Shown one piece after another: positions 10,568 through 22,049 of a stretch of 64,000 bases of DNA (positions are counted from its first letter, which is position 1; every line of letters starts with the position of its first letter). Origin of the DNA: Gloeophyllum trabeum ATCC 11539 (lineage: Eukaryota > Basidiomycota > Agaricomycetes > Gloeophyllales > Gloeophyllaceae); contig NW_006920415.1 of assembly GCF_000344685.1 (NCBI RefSeq), positions 1,934,719-1,998,718 of the forward strand, written 5' to 3'. Both the position numbers and the translations under genes were made by a program. Under the pieces are notes generated by a model. It was not told the origin of the DNA. It did not search any database and saw only the letters and a program-made list of their open reading frames with translations.

Positions 10568-11718
10568 CGGTGCGCTTGCCAGTGGTTTCCGAGGTATTTG
10601 AGTCGGTGTTCGGGCGTTCGCGAGTTTACGGAGGCGGCGGTTTAGGCGGAGATTCGGGAGTTACCGGATTGCCCAACGTTGGACGGCCTCTCGTCGACGA
10701 CGACGACGATACTATGATATCCTACTCGTCAGAGCCGTACCTGTCGGCGACGCTACTGCCACTAGGACGTTGCTTTGCTTCAACGGTCATAAGTCCCATC
10801 ACACAGCCTATTGAGCTACGACAAGATCGCACAAGGTCGTGTCGCCTGAATTGCTTTGGATTAGAGTCTCCATTCTATTATTCAAGATATTCCAACGGTG
10901 TGCATTGCAACTAACATACAATAAAGTCCAGAGTTCCTTTCAACTCAGAAACCAGTCCCCCACAACCTTACTCTCTAGGACACCGCGACCACCCATACTC
11001 AACCATCCGAAAGACACCGTCAGAGGATACAAGCCCGCCCCTTTAATGGGTGGTGTAAAACGTGTGCCGGACGAGCGATGTCACCGCCGACCCGACCGAG
11101 GTCGAGCCGAGCTCATCGCGCTGCACGCTGTTCTCGTCATTGGTGTTTCGATGATGGGAGAATTGGGGAACGCATCTGCGCGCGAGGGGGATTTATAGGT
11201 ATGGGGGGCGTGGGAAATAGCGTACCCATGGACGCTGAACTCGGCTCGAATTCGAAACCGTAGCTCTGTATTTGAACATCACTAACTGGTGTGCTGCAAG
11301 AGGTCGGGGGAAAGGTTTGATGTGTGGCAGGTTTATTTTGAGGTATATCTGTAACCTCCCCGAGGTCAGCCTTATACTGACGCCAGCGATTTGGACGAGA
11401 CAGACCAAGGCAGCTTCGAATTCGAAGCTTCACTTTAACGCCTGCTGCCATACTGCCATGTTTGACTCTTGAGTCTTATCCGATAGGGCATCAATATTGT
11501 TATTAGATCCGCATGTATGGGTATCTATAGGTCAGTCAAACTCCATACTGGAGCGAGATTCCGGTACACGGGGGAATTTGTCTAGGGTCTCGGCTCAGGT
11601 TCGTCCATCACGGCCCAACCGTGGATGCCTCGCGTTACTGACACTGTAGACGCCGCAGTACTAGACGTGGAGCGTCCTACACGAGGTGGTGGGCCGTACA
11701 TAAGAATGGCACGGTAGG
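10568..11718. other. Intergenic between QCR6 and the SF1 helicase gene
   Basis: Divergent spacer. No protein-coding gene recognised. It contains the second copy of the promoter-like module at 11034-11205. Confidence 0.6.
11034..11205 (+). promoter_or_regulatory. Promoter-like duplicated module, copy 2
   Basis: Matches the minus strand of 1470-1640 in ordered blocks: GCCCGCCCCTTT, GAGCGATGTCACCGCCGACC, GCTCATCGCGCTGCAC, GTCATTGGTGTTT, GCGCGCGAG and a TATA-like ATTTATAG. It lies about 580 bp before the helicase start at 11783. A promoter role is inferred only from the TATA-like box and the conservation between copies. Confidence 0.45.
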
Positions 11719-11781
11719 ATGGACGTCAACCACGCCCTCCTCTCCCGCTGGACCTCTCGGCGCAACTCTCCCAGATACTAG
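11719..11781 (+). other. Upstream open reading frame directly before the helicase start
   Basis: ATG at 11719 opens a 20-codon frame (MDVNHALLSRWTSRRNSPRY) that stops at TAG 11779-11781, one base before the ATG at 11783. If both are on the mRNA, this could hold back translation of the helicase. A splice that removes it cannot be excluded. Confidence 0.4.
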
Positions 11782-11782
11782 C

Positions 11783-14700
11783 ATGCCTGGATACTCTATC
11801 GGTCAATTCCATCAAGATATCTTCCCGGATATTCGTCGACAAATCACCCTGCGCCGCTTCAAGGCAGACGACGCCGGAGAGGCGGCGGAATACATCCAGA
11901 GACTCGAGACTCCAGTGCTCGGAATCGCGCTTCACCTGTCTCCTACGGGTGTTATCGCCGCGCTCGCGTTTGCCAGCCCCAACGAAGTAGTGTGGGTGTC
12001 CACGCAGAAACTTGCCCCGGCCTCTGATGCAGGCATTGGCCTGGGCAGGCTCCTTCGTGGTACATTGACCTGCCTGGCGAGCTTCGACATGGCGCAAGTC
12101 GCATTGCAGATATACAAGGACCTGAAGATGCATGTCAGGGGTGTAGATCTGTCGACGTTGATTTCTATATCCACGGATAAGCCGCTGTCCCCCGAGACCT
12201 TTGCAACGAGGAGACTTGGCCCTTCCGTAAGATGCGACAGGATCGGAAGACTTTGGGATGGTAAAGAAGAGACCGACGTCTGTGGCCGAGCATTCGTCAT
12301 GGCTAGGTTAGTCCACCCGGGACAGGGGTATGAGTCGTTTCAAACTAATGTTCCCATGCATCGAAGGCTGGCTGAGGTTTGTCGATCAGAAATGGATGCC
12401 GTTTCTAAAGTGGCAACCGTCAGACTATCTGACGGCGTAGGGATATCTTTACTTCGAGTGCATGACGTTTTCTGACATTCCTTAGGAATTGGATTGTCTG
12501 GCGAACATGGTCTCCGAGCGACAAAAGCTGCAGGAGCAGGAGCCTACGGTTAGGCAGAATGACTTCAACGATGTCATTGCCAACTCTGAAGGAGCTACTA
12601 TCCACAATTCTCGATTCAAGTCACGAGCTCGCACCGGATCCAAGGTTTACCTGGACGTCATGTTTGCATTGCCCCGTTTTAACGCCTCTTCTGTCTCTCC
12701 AGATTACTCTTGAAATGAAAACGGATGACGGTTCTATCATACGGGCTAGACCTGTTGGGGTGGAAGGCAAGCAGACGCACATTCGCATGTCAGCTGGATA
12801 TCGGGGCAACATCAAGGAGATCACAATTCACGGCAGGGAAGACCCTACATGCGCAGAGAAGGCGTTCTATGAGTTCATACTTCTGGCGTTGATGGGCCAA
12901 GTATCTCTGCATGAGTCGGATTTCATACACCAGCTCTGGTTCCCTGAGCGAGCTTTGCAGCCTCTGTCGTCCGATGAATCAATGCTGGTGCACGTCGTTG
13001 ACGGTGCGCTCAACGAATCACAGTCGCAGGCCGCACATATTATGCTGTCTACCTCACGCCCTTTGGTTCTGGTGCATGGTGAGTGTCCCCGCAATACGTT
13101 CAGTGTACTCCAGTCGAGATGCTGCATATAGGACCGCCCGGTACTGGCAAGACTACAGTTATTTCTGCTGCTGCGAAAGCATGGGATGCACGGAAGGCGC
13201 CGGCATGGATCGCGGCCCAGTCCAATGTCGCTGTAAAGAACATCGCCAAGGCTTTGCTCAAGCGCGGGGTGAAGTTTAAGCTTATAGTGTCAAAAGAGTT
13301 CCACTTCGAATGGTAATGCTTTTTGTTTACCTATGAATGAACGTAGCTCTCAAAGAGGAGCCGCAGGCACGAACACCTTTATGAGGAGATGGACCGTGTC
13401 GTGATACGCTCAGATGACCTTGGTGTGGACGGCGTCAGGTTAATTGGCGAGAATACGATCATTCTATGCACCGTCAGCATGCTCTCCAACCCTGCGCTTC
13501 ACGACGCAGGGATATACCAGCGAGTCCCACTATCTAGACTGGTCATTGATGAAGCCTCGCAAATTAGCATATCAGAGTACATTGTAAGCCCCTGGATCAC
13601 CGGCCGATCAGTGAGATACTCATAATCTCTTTAGCATCTCTTCCATCGTTTTCGGCATGATCTGACTAAGGTGTGCTTTTTCGGAGACCCGTGTCAACGT
13701 AGGTGATTGCAGAGAGGTAATTGTGTGCCGGTCCGCTTACGCCCACAGCCAGTCCCTCCATACGGTCAAGATTCGGTTCCATCCATGAAATCCATCTATC
13801 ACTTAGCCCACCTTCGTCCCTTGCAGTACCTGTTGGATACCCAGTGTAGGTTCCGTGATATGCCTTCTTCTGACACTATCTCAACGTGACGTAGATCGTA
13901 TGCCAACGCCGTTGGGCGAGTTTATCTCGAAAGAAATGTACGACAGAAAACTCCGATCGGAACACCAGGTCCGCGAACACACGTGCGTTCGATTTATTGA
14001 CGTCTGGAAGGGCGACGAGGAGAGACGGGGCACGAGCTGGGTGGTGCGTCTCGCGATCGATGTTAGTGATACACTGAGGTTACCGCCATGGTACAGAATA
14101 CAGACGAAGCGCAAACCGGGGTCCACCTCGTTCGCGATTATTACAAACTGCAAGACTTCGCCGTTATCACTGCATACGATGCCCAGAGATCCATGATTGA
14201 AGAAATTTTAAAAAGAGAGGGCTTGCCCTGGGAGAAGGTCTATAACGTTGACAGCTTCCAAGGTAGACAACTCACATTGAATCTGGATTCTTTCGAACTC
14301 ACGTTGCGGGTAAAAGGAAACGAAGCAGATTACATCCTTGTATCTGCTGTTCGCACTTCAGGCGCAGGGTTCCTACGGTCGCGCGAACGCATCAATGTGA
14401 TGTTAACAAGATGCAAGAAAGGGATGGTTATCATTTCGAATCGAAACTTCCTTGAGGACGGACCAGGCAGAGCCACGATGATTGGGCGTCTCGCCAGCCA
14501 CTGGAAGGGTAACCACGGTGAAAGTGCCACCTGGGTGGACTGGCGACATGTCGCTGAGAAGCGTGCGGATATGCCGGGGGTGCGTGGGACTGGCGAGCGA
14601 AGCTCGCCCTTCAGCGGATCTACGTTCAGCTGGTCCACGACGACGCCGCCCCCCGACTCAGGGAATTATGCAGTATTCTCATCGAAAACACCTATCACAC

Positions 14701-15152
14701 CCACTACCCCAGCACCTTCGGAAATCTTCCGAATGAAGATTCCAGCCATTACTCCAGCAATCGACCTCTCAGCATCGTCGTTTGTGCAACGCGCTCAGGG
14801 AAAGTGGGCCTCGTTTCCAGGCACCCCTACTAACCCTTCGGCCTCGCCATTTGCGAGCCAAGCGCACGAGAAGTGGCGCTCCCGGGAGGAGTCGCAAGAC
14901 AGCGTACCGAAAGGATCGACCTCAGACCAAAGCACGATCTATTCGGTGCGGAGAGCGCCTGAAACGCCTTCCCCCGGGGACTTTCCTGTCCTGGGTGCTT
15001 CCAAAGCGCCAAGCTCTGAACCGCTCGGCGCATGGCGTCGGACTCCGACCGTCGCGCCGACCAGTCAGGGCTGGCGAGCCCAATCGAAATCGCGCGCTAG
15101 GGTGCTGCGAATCGTTAGCTCCTCTACTCCCCCTACACCTCGCGCGACATGA
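11783..15152 (+). CDS. Upf1/NFX1-type SF1 helicase (AAA_11/AAA_12) with N-terminal exonuclease-like region
   Basis: A predicted 5'-3' nucleic-acid helicase of the Upf1-like SF1 group, about 950 residues. The N-terminal part (VLGIALHLSPTGVIAALAF, LASFDMAQVALQIYKDLK, GVDLSTLI) looks like an RNase H/DEDD-nuclease fold; this is inference. Introns include 12437-12485 and 12645-12702, both phase 0. The helicase core is complete: Walker A split by an intron (VHG then PPGTGKTTVISAAAK), AAQSNVAVKNIAKALL, Walker B in LVIDEASQISISEYI, FFGDPCQLP, PPYGQDS, LDTQYRMPTPLGEFISKEMY, DSFQGNEADYILVSAVR and RERINVMLTRCKKGMVII. A long Ser/Pro/Thr-rich, disordered tail follows and ends STPPTPRAT. No lesion was seen. 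The exact substrate, RNA or DNA, is open. A uORF sits right before the ATG. Confidence 0.88.
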
Positions 15153-15234
15153 CCCGCCTTGCGATAAGCAATGGACGCTCGTGATTTCTTGATCTGTAAT
15201 CCATGTATCTACTCGAGGTTGATCCTGAATGTCC

Positions 15235-16933
15235 TCACAATCTGAGTACCGTGATATCGCCCTGATTATTGCCTAGCGCGACCATCCCTAGTTCCTCGTC
15301 GTAATCCATCGAGACCCAGTACCTCGACTCATTTGTCAACAGCTTTCTGCTCACGAGCCCCTCCTCCGAGCGATAAAGCGGGCCCGGGAACACCGTCGCC
15401 ATCAGCGACTCTTTCGCGGGCGCGGGCCCAGCCACCTGGGCTTCCTGGCTGTGCAAGTCAAGGCCGGTCAAACCGGCATGGCCCAACTCGCGCGGCTGGA
15501 TCCAGAGTGCGGTGCCGAACTTGCCCAGGAATAGGTTGTTGCAGCGGAAGAATCCTTGCACGGTCGATAACCGGCATTTGCGGGCGGGAGGAAAGATATA
15601 GGGAGAGCGTGCGGGACTGGACGACGCGAGATCGGGGTTGTCACGGATGGAGTGGTATGTAGGGTCGGGGGCTAGCTCGAAGAGCGTCAGCGAACACGTA
15701 TTCGGAGCCCATGGGTCGTCGCTGTCCTCCCGAAAGAGAAACGACAATGGCCGATGATTGTTGGAGATCGCATTCGCTTCCTCCGCTTCTGGGTGGACGA
15801 CGGTGACTGCTACGGCGTCGGGCCATCCGAGAGAGCATGTTGCGAGAGGCTCGTACACGCGGATCTTGTCGTTTCTTTCCAAGACGGGTTCAGGGAAGAG
15901 ATTCACGGAGCGCGCACGGACGACCAAGACGCTCTCATGCGCGAATACGACTTGCAGGCACCTGTTGTACTGTGGTCTTCGTTAACATCCGGCCAGCTGT
16001 ACGACGGAGAAGACAGTATTTACTTGCCAAGTTCCTAGGGGAGTCTCCTCCCGATCTTGCAGGACGGCTTCGCTACCGGTTTTCCAGTTGAGTATCCTCG
16101 TTTCGGAAGCACGGTCGCTCATTGCCAGGATATCGCCCCCCAAGGTGATTGGCAAGTGAGAAGTCTCAATAGAGGTTATCAGTTTCAGGGATGGTAGTCC
16201 ATTGTACACATTACGCCGCAGCTGTAGGATGTCTATCTGATGATCTGACCTGTGCTGCTACCAAGCATCATAAGCAAATCATCAACGAGCAGATTCGCCG
16301 AGGCAGTCACCTGAGATCTGGAAACTGAGACAGCAACAGTTGCTTCGGAATCAGGATCCTGGTTCACCACGAAGGTATGGAAGAACGCCCCCTTGCGTGT
16401 CCATTCCGCCATCTTGGCAGGCTTGGAGGACTCGTCATGGGGGACATGCCAGAACGCCAGGACAGACCAGATGCCTTGGGATATGGTAACGATCCACTCG
16501 CCGTCCAGACCAGGCAAGAAGCGTAAATTCATAATCGGGTTTCCCGAATTAGCTTCGAAAGTCAAGGATGTGCGCGGGGACATAGAACTCGAGGACGTCC
16601 ATTTCACGCCCAACTCGTGAGCACGGCGGGCTCTCTGCTCGAGTTCTGAGGCGTCCATAGTTGTCGGCGACGTTTCAGGAAACGGATATCCTCGTTTTTT
16701 GATATTATAGCACGCTGTTGCCCACACTGTCCTGAGCGAAGAGATACCCAACATTCTTTTACATGTCTACTGAAGCCATAAACAAACGAAGAGCCGTCCC
16801 CTTCCTTCCTGCTTACCTGCCTCATACGAAGGATGTCAGGAACGGATAGGAACGAGAACAGGTAGACGAGAATATCGTCGTCAAGGATGTCCAGCGGACA
16901 TCGTCCGGTCGCAGAGCGTCGGGACGTATCCAT
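15235..16933 (-). CDS. F-box protein with C-terminal beta-propeller-like region
   Basis: A likely substrate adaptor of an SCF ubiquitin ligase. The ATG at 16933 gives an F-box (PLDILDDDILVYLFSFLSV, PDILRMRQ) that splices to TCKRMLGISSLRTVWATACY. Downstream exons encode repeated beta-strand-rich segments: LRFLPGLDGEWIVTISQG, GIWSVLAFWHVPHDES, LPITLGGDILAMSDRA, RILNWKTGSEAVLQ, DKIRVYEPLATCSLGW and the last strand YWVSMDYDEELGMVALGN followed by QGDITVLRL. This alternation resembles WD40-like propellers seen behind F-boxes in Agaricomycetes. Six or more exons. The gene converges with the helicase gene, with 82 bp between their stops. The target protein is unknown. It has the same F-box/propeller plan as the gene at 61091-63387. 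Confidence 0.82.
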
Positions 16934-17897
16934 CTGCAGGAGTATTTGATGTTTTCCCGAGCTGAGTCGACCCGTTCCTGTCTCGATAGGTGCAAGGTGG
17001 CGATCGTCGTCTGCCTGTCGGGGTATGCAGGCCGCTGGACGGGTCCAGTAGAGACCGTGGGAGATCTAGACCGACGAAGTCTGTGAGAGGCTGAGAGCTT
17101 CATTGGTTCCCTTGATCAAGTTCAAGTAAGTAGGTCCGTATGTAAATCGTCGTTGCTACATGCGAGGAAAATGCATCAGGTGGGAATATAGCATATATAC
17201 TCATCCGAGGACTGGGAGCAGGAGAGGTATTACCGCAACAGCTGCGCACTGGCAGGCTATGTCGATTAATGATCGAAGCCACGGGCAGCCCTTCGTCAGG
17301 CCACAACTTCAAGTGCCCGTATGTTCCTTATCGTCACCTGAGTATCCTTTTTCTGAAGACCTTTCCGAATTGCTCGTCGGTTTTGGTCTACTTCAGAGGG
17401 GTACAACCGGAATTGATCTTCAATGATCTTGGAGGGTTTAGCCTGAGTGCTGTCAGCCTCACTCGGCCAGTGAGCGAACAAGACACTCTTCCAAGTATCA
17501 TTTCTTAGCTGTCACTGTACTAGTAATATGAAGGAGGTACGAACTAATCAGGTGAGATCCATTTGTCAACATGTTCTTTCCGCGAAATCTGATGCGTCTT
17601 CTGGTTCTCTTGATTAGCATCTCGAGGTTCCGAGACTTGCAGAGTCATCCGTCGACTGAGATTTCTCCATCCTAGAGCCGTTCTTCGAGTTGAATTATTA
17701 TCGTCCGTCCTACTTCACCTGAGCCCGCTACCGACTAGGTGATCCTCAGTGCACTCGGATACCGGCTTCTACATCACAAATCAGCAATGCTGCTGGATGC
17801 TCCCGAGTGATAGTGATCGGGCAGAGTGCTTTAATATCCATCACCACCCCACTCTTTACCTACCTCTTCCGACCCTCCCTGAATTCGGGTACTAGAT
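16934..17897. other. Intergenic, no gene recognised
   Basis: Divergent spacer between the F-box gene and the second DUF6534 gene. Short open frames at 17160-17508 lack recognisable content. Confidence 0.55.
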
Positions 17898-19534
17898 ATG
17901 ACTGGTGGTACGCTGCAGTCACTTCTGGAGCAAAGCCTGGGGGCCCTGTTCGTTGGCATTCTCGTAGCTGCGATGTAAGTCACTCCTTCATCATCTCATC
18001 TCCTATAACGACGAGGTGCTGACACTTTTTGTAGCTTGCTAGGGATAACCAACCTTCAAACATACGTCTACTTCAAGAGTTATCCCAACGATTGGCTGCA
18101 CTACAAGCTCGCGGTACGCGTTCCTCCTGTTTTCCATTACGCACACTATAAGCTGAATTCATTAGGTTGTATTCCTTTGGTAACTGAAGCAATGCTGAAA
18201 TGCCTCCGAGGCTCACTACGCTTGCTTCGCAGGTGTCTGGATACCCTCCATTTCGTCCTCGCAGCCCACGCTGTATACTGGTACTTGGTCATGCATTTTG
18301 ACGAAATATCGCTGCACCTTCCCATTGTGTGGTCGTTCAAGGTAAGTTGCGCGATACTAGTGAGCATCTACAGGGCTAACTAATTCATCGAAGCTACAAC
18401 TAGTGCTTAACGTGAGTTGGTAGTCGCTCTTGACGCTTGAGTGCCATTATGATCATTGAAGAACTGGTACCATCTGTAGCTACTCACCATTCTTATGGTC
18501 CAGTCGTACGTTATATGCAGCTTCTCAGGCGATAGGCTTGCTGATCCCGTGAGTGTCCGTCCCCGCTGTTAGGTTATATGCCTTCCGTCTGTGGAAAGGT
18601 GAGGCGGCGCTCTATGATGTGTTCCGGCTTTTATAATCTTGATACACCGGCAGTTAGTAGCTCACAGAAGAGGAGAACCGCGGCCTACCTCGTGGTACGT
18701 ATCTACTGCACTGTTGGAGCCAGGCCTCACAGCCTACGCCTGCCTGTCCGATATTCAGATAGCACTCGTAGTCTGCAACTATGGTACGTCTTGTATCTCA
18801 CATTCTCCGTCGGTCCTCATCGACCATAACACCAGGAATGACCACCGGTACGCTCTTAGATAAACGGTCCCTCATCCGTCACTTACGAGGTCATTCTGTG
18901 AACCAGCGACTTGCTATTTCATGTGAGTTGTGCACTGGGTTATTTCCGCCCATTTGTCTAATCCTCCATTAGATATCAAGTTCATGCCATCACGGATGTC
19001 CAACATTACTGCGTAAGTGTCTATTCCAATCTCAGAGAGTATGTGCGCCGTTACCGTGAGACCCCAAGTGGATGATATACTCCATCTACGGCACTGGGAT
19101 TCTGGTTGACTTTGCAATCGTCGCCGCTTTCTGCTGGACTATTGCGCAGCACCGGAACGGGCACCCTAAGTGAGCTTGCAGCGTTAGGCTGGTTTGCATT
19201 TATTGACTCTATGCAGCTCCGACTCGATCATCAATCGGCTCATCGTATACGTTGTCGCTTCTGGAGTGTTGACGAGGCACGTCGTGAGGTGTCCCCTGCA
19301 CCTAGGTTAGCTAATTCTTGCATCTCAGCATCTTCACAATCGTTTGTCTCGCAACTGTGAGTGTGACGCGTCCAAATATTTTGCGCATGTGAAGGATGAT
19401 CCGTGTTACCTTCCTAGTTTGCGGCCAGTCCACAGAGCTATGTCTCCTTCGGTATTGCCTTCTCGTTGAACAAATGTAGGAACCCCGTTCATGACGGTTT
19501 ATGTCAACGCTAAACTATATCATCAGTATACGTG
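17898..19534 (+). CDS. DUF6534-type multi-helix membrane protein
   Basis: An orphan seven-helix protein; role unknown. Exon 1 (17898-17974) gives MTGGTLQSLLEQSLGALFVG and ILVAA. Exon 2 (18035-18113) gives LLGITNLQTYVYFKSYPNDW. A tiny exon of 14 nt (18166-18179) and exon 18233-18341 join across a TGG codon to give VVFLWCLDTLHFVLAAHAVY. Exons 18394-18411 and 18480-18548 give LQLVLN and LLTILMVQSYVICSFSGDRL, followed by LYAFRLWK. Near 19217 SDSIINRLIVYVVASGVLTR is the DUF6534 core signature, then SIFTIVCLAT and YVSFGIAFSLNK. Between about 18620 and 19200 the exon pattern is unclear, and two similar helix segments occur there (GLTAYACLSDIQIALVVCNY and GTGILVDFAIVAAFCW), so that middle part may be rearranged or damaged. 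Confidence 0.7.
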
Positions 19535-20255
19535 AATTCGTTCATGGCTGTGTACGTAGACGGGGTTATGGGGTATATTTCGGTAGGCCGCAAGCTCACC
19601 GTCTCTTTCCAGCTTAAACTCCCGGGATACGATAAGACACCAACCACCGGATGGGGAAGCATACCCCACAGCTGCCTGTCATCGACACAGGGGTATTGAG
19701 TTCGCACGTTCACTCCACGCTACTCGTTTCATGCCCGACGGAGTGGACGGAGCCTCAAATGATACTTGCAACGATGTGAGCTATAAAATATGACTGAGAA
19801 ACATAAGCTCACATCACAATCGATCATAGTCTGAAGAGAAGGAGGGTCAGATTGCATCTCCGACTGGATGTCACAACGTAGGCACATCATCACGTACGCT
19901 CGCAGTCATCTGACACGTTCCACAGCTCCGGCAGATGAAGAGCATCGAGATCATGATTGAGCGCGAAGCGTTCACTCACGTGGATTGACGTCCACCGTCC
20001 TGAGCATTTTGGTTCAGTTCCGAAGCCTTGTCCTATTCTCAACCTTGAAATGCGCAGATGATCGACCGCTTTAGCACGCGAAGGTACTAACTCGGGAAGG
20101 GCGTACAATTAACCAGCTTGTCGTACAACAAGTAAAAGAAGAGGAGTATCGCTGTGGAGTGTCCCAGGTTTCCGTGACAGCGTGTATCGCAGAAGCAGGC
20201 TCTTGTGAAGTTACGACGAAGAATGGTAGAACATCAATCGTATGCGGTAAAGGGC
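19535..20255. other. Intergenic between convergent membrane-protein genes
   Basis: No recognisable gene. Presumably the 3' regions of the flanking DUF6534 and DUF6533 genes. Confidence 0.55.
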
Positions 20256-22049
20256 CTACACAACCATTCGCCTCTTGCCTTCCTTGACAGACATCACTTT
20301 GACGGCCATGTCTTCCTCAGAATCTCCAGGAAAATTGCGCTGAGTCGCCATGGGTATGTCGAGTGCCTCGATATCCCTATTTTGTTCGCGAATGACAGGA
20401 TCCGCGCCAAAGTCGTCTACCAGGGAGTTGACCGTTCGCCGTGCAACTTCGAACTCAGAGAGCTCTTGATTTCTTTCTTCTCCCGCGTTCGACTTCGTAC
20501 CGTCTGCGACAAATTCTGATCGCCGTTCCCATTCTCGCAAGTGTAGAAGGAAACGAGCGGTCAGTAGTCCGGAGAGCCTGCCAGGATGTGGAGTAAGCCA
20601 GAGGCCAACAAGTGAAGCGCAGAACTCGCTCACGGCAAAAGGAGCGCGTTCAGGAGCCGCTGGAAAAATCCCGTCTATGGACATAAATCTGAGCCTGATA
20701 TTCGGACGGGAACGTGACAACCTTACTGCACGCTGTGGCGACGGTTATGAGTATATTGTCTCGAATGCGACAGGAGAAGAGGGTACTCACGAAGTTCAGG
20801 ATGACGGCGGCCAGAGTTATGAGGGATACAATACTACGCGAATATCAGCGACTGAACATTACCAGTTCTTCTTAAGCCCTACCAAAAATATAGAACACCT
20901 GTGGCACAGCAAACACTCAGCCGAAGCCCGTATAGCCTTGGACCCGTCGGGCGCACCTTGCTCTAATACCAGGTAGAAGAAGCTTTTCTTCTGCTCATAC
21001 CACGGTGCGCCGTTGCCTCTTATGGCCTGCGCGCTTCTGACTGTCGTAAGAATTGCCGAGGACGATTCAAAGACCACCATCAATATTGAAAGCAAATCAT
21101 TCGCTGTCGAGCTCCCCGGTTCAGTGCTATGCTTTACTAGACGTATACGGAACATTGCAGACCTATGGGTATGCCTATTGAGATTAAAGAGAGAGAAACG
21201 ACTCTCAGTACTTGGCATTGATATAACTGGGGATCCGATGCACTTACTTGCACTGCCCACGCATCGCAAACCAGGTACATGGGTCTGGATTCATAATCAG
21301 CATACAGCCGGGAACCAGGAAGTACGATGCCCACGATGTCGAGGGCAATACACACGGCTCCCAGCAAGCCGAGGTACGCAAGCACTAGACGGCTTCGGGA
21401 GAATACAGCTCATGCGCGGAGAGTGAATACAACTGGAACCGTGGAGTCAGCAACATATACGCGTTGCAAGGAGGGTCTCGACTGACTAATCACGGCCGCG
21501 CGACCAAGGACACTGACTGCTCCAATGAATTTATACCATGTGTTGCAGCTAAGAAGCTATGTGAGCGGTTTAAATAAGTTGACTCCTGGTCCGACTAACT
21601 ACCTTCAAGTATTAGAGCAATTAATACATTAAGGACATGTCACGCCTCACCCTCGCATGGAGCTTGCCAGCCACAGCCAGCAGATATAAAATGTTCGCGA
21701 CCAGAGCATATCGGCAGAACACGTAGAGCAGGGTGGATATGCGAAACTTGTGGCCCCATATATATTTCACCTCTTAAAATAAGGTGAATTGCTGAGATTA
21801 GGTAGACATAAATGAGCGTACCACGGGGAAATGTCAATGCGTAATCGTAGTACAGCAGGGCTAGTCGTGGCAATCAGCCAAGCAAGTTCTACACCCGTTG
21901 ATTGGTAATAAATGAAGGGCACCGATGCTCGAATATTGGATGCGAAACTGCAAGAAGCTGATTACAAGCAGGAGATCAATGTCCGTGTCATGAGAGGAAG
22001 GAGAATCAACCCACTGGGTATAGGCAGTGGTAATGGCCTTGCTCGACAT
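20256..22049 (-). CDS. DUF6533-domain multi-helix membrane protein, paralogue of the 5563-7357 gene
   Basis: Same family, exon plan and almost the same gene length (1794 against 1795 bp) as the plus-strand gene at 5563. The start MSSKAITTAYT is at 22049. Exons give QFRIQYSSI, ALLYYDYALTFPR joined to EVKYIWGHKFRISTLLYVF, CRYALVANILYLLAVAGKLH, WYKFIGAVSVLGRAAVI, VLAYLGLLGAVCIALDIVG, LLSILMVVFESSSAILTT, WYEQKKSFFYLVLEQG and RLSGLLTARFLLHLREWE. The tail reads ELSEFEVARRTVNSLVDDFG and ends KEGKRRMVV. Both copies look intact and have diverged mainly in loops and introns. The expression pattern is unknown. Confidence 0.86.

Noticed and set aside
11726..12300. Minus-strand frames of 135 and 122 codons
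   Set aside because: Antisense to the helicase N-terminal exon; no independent features.
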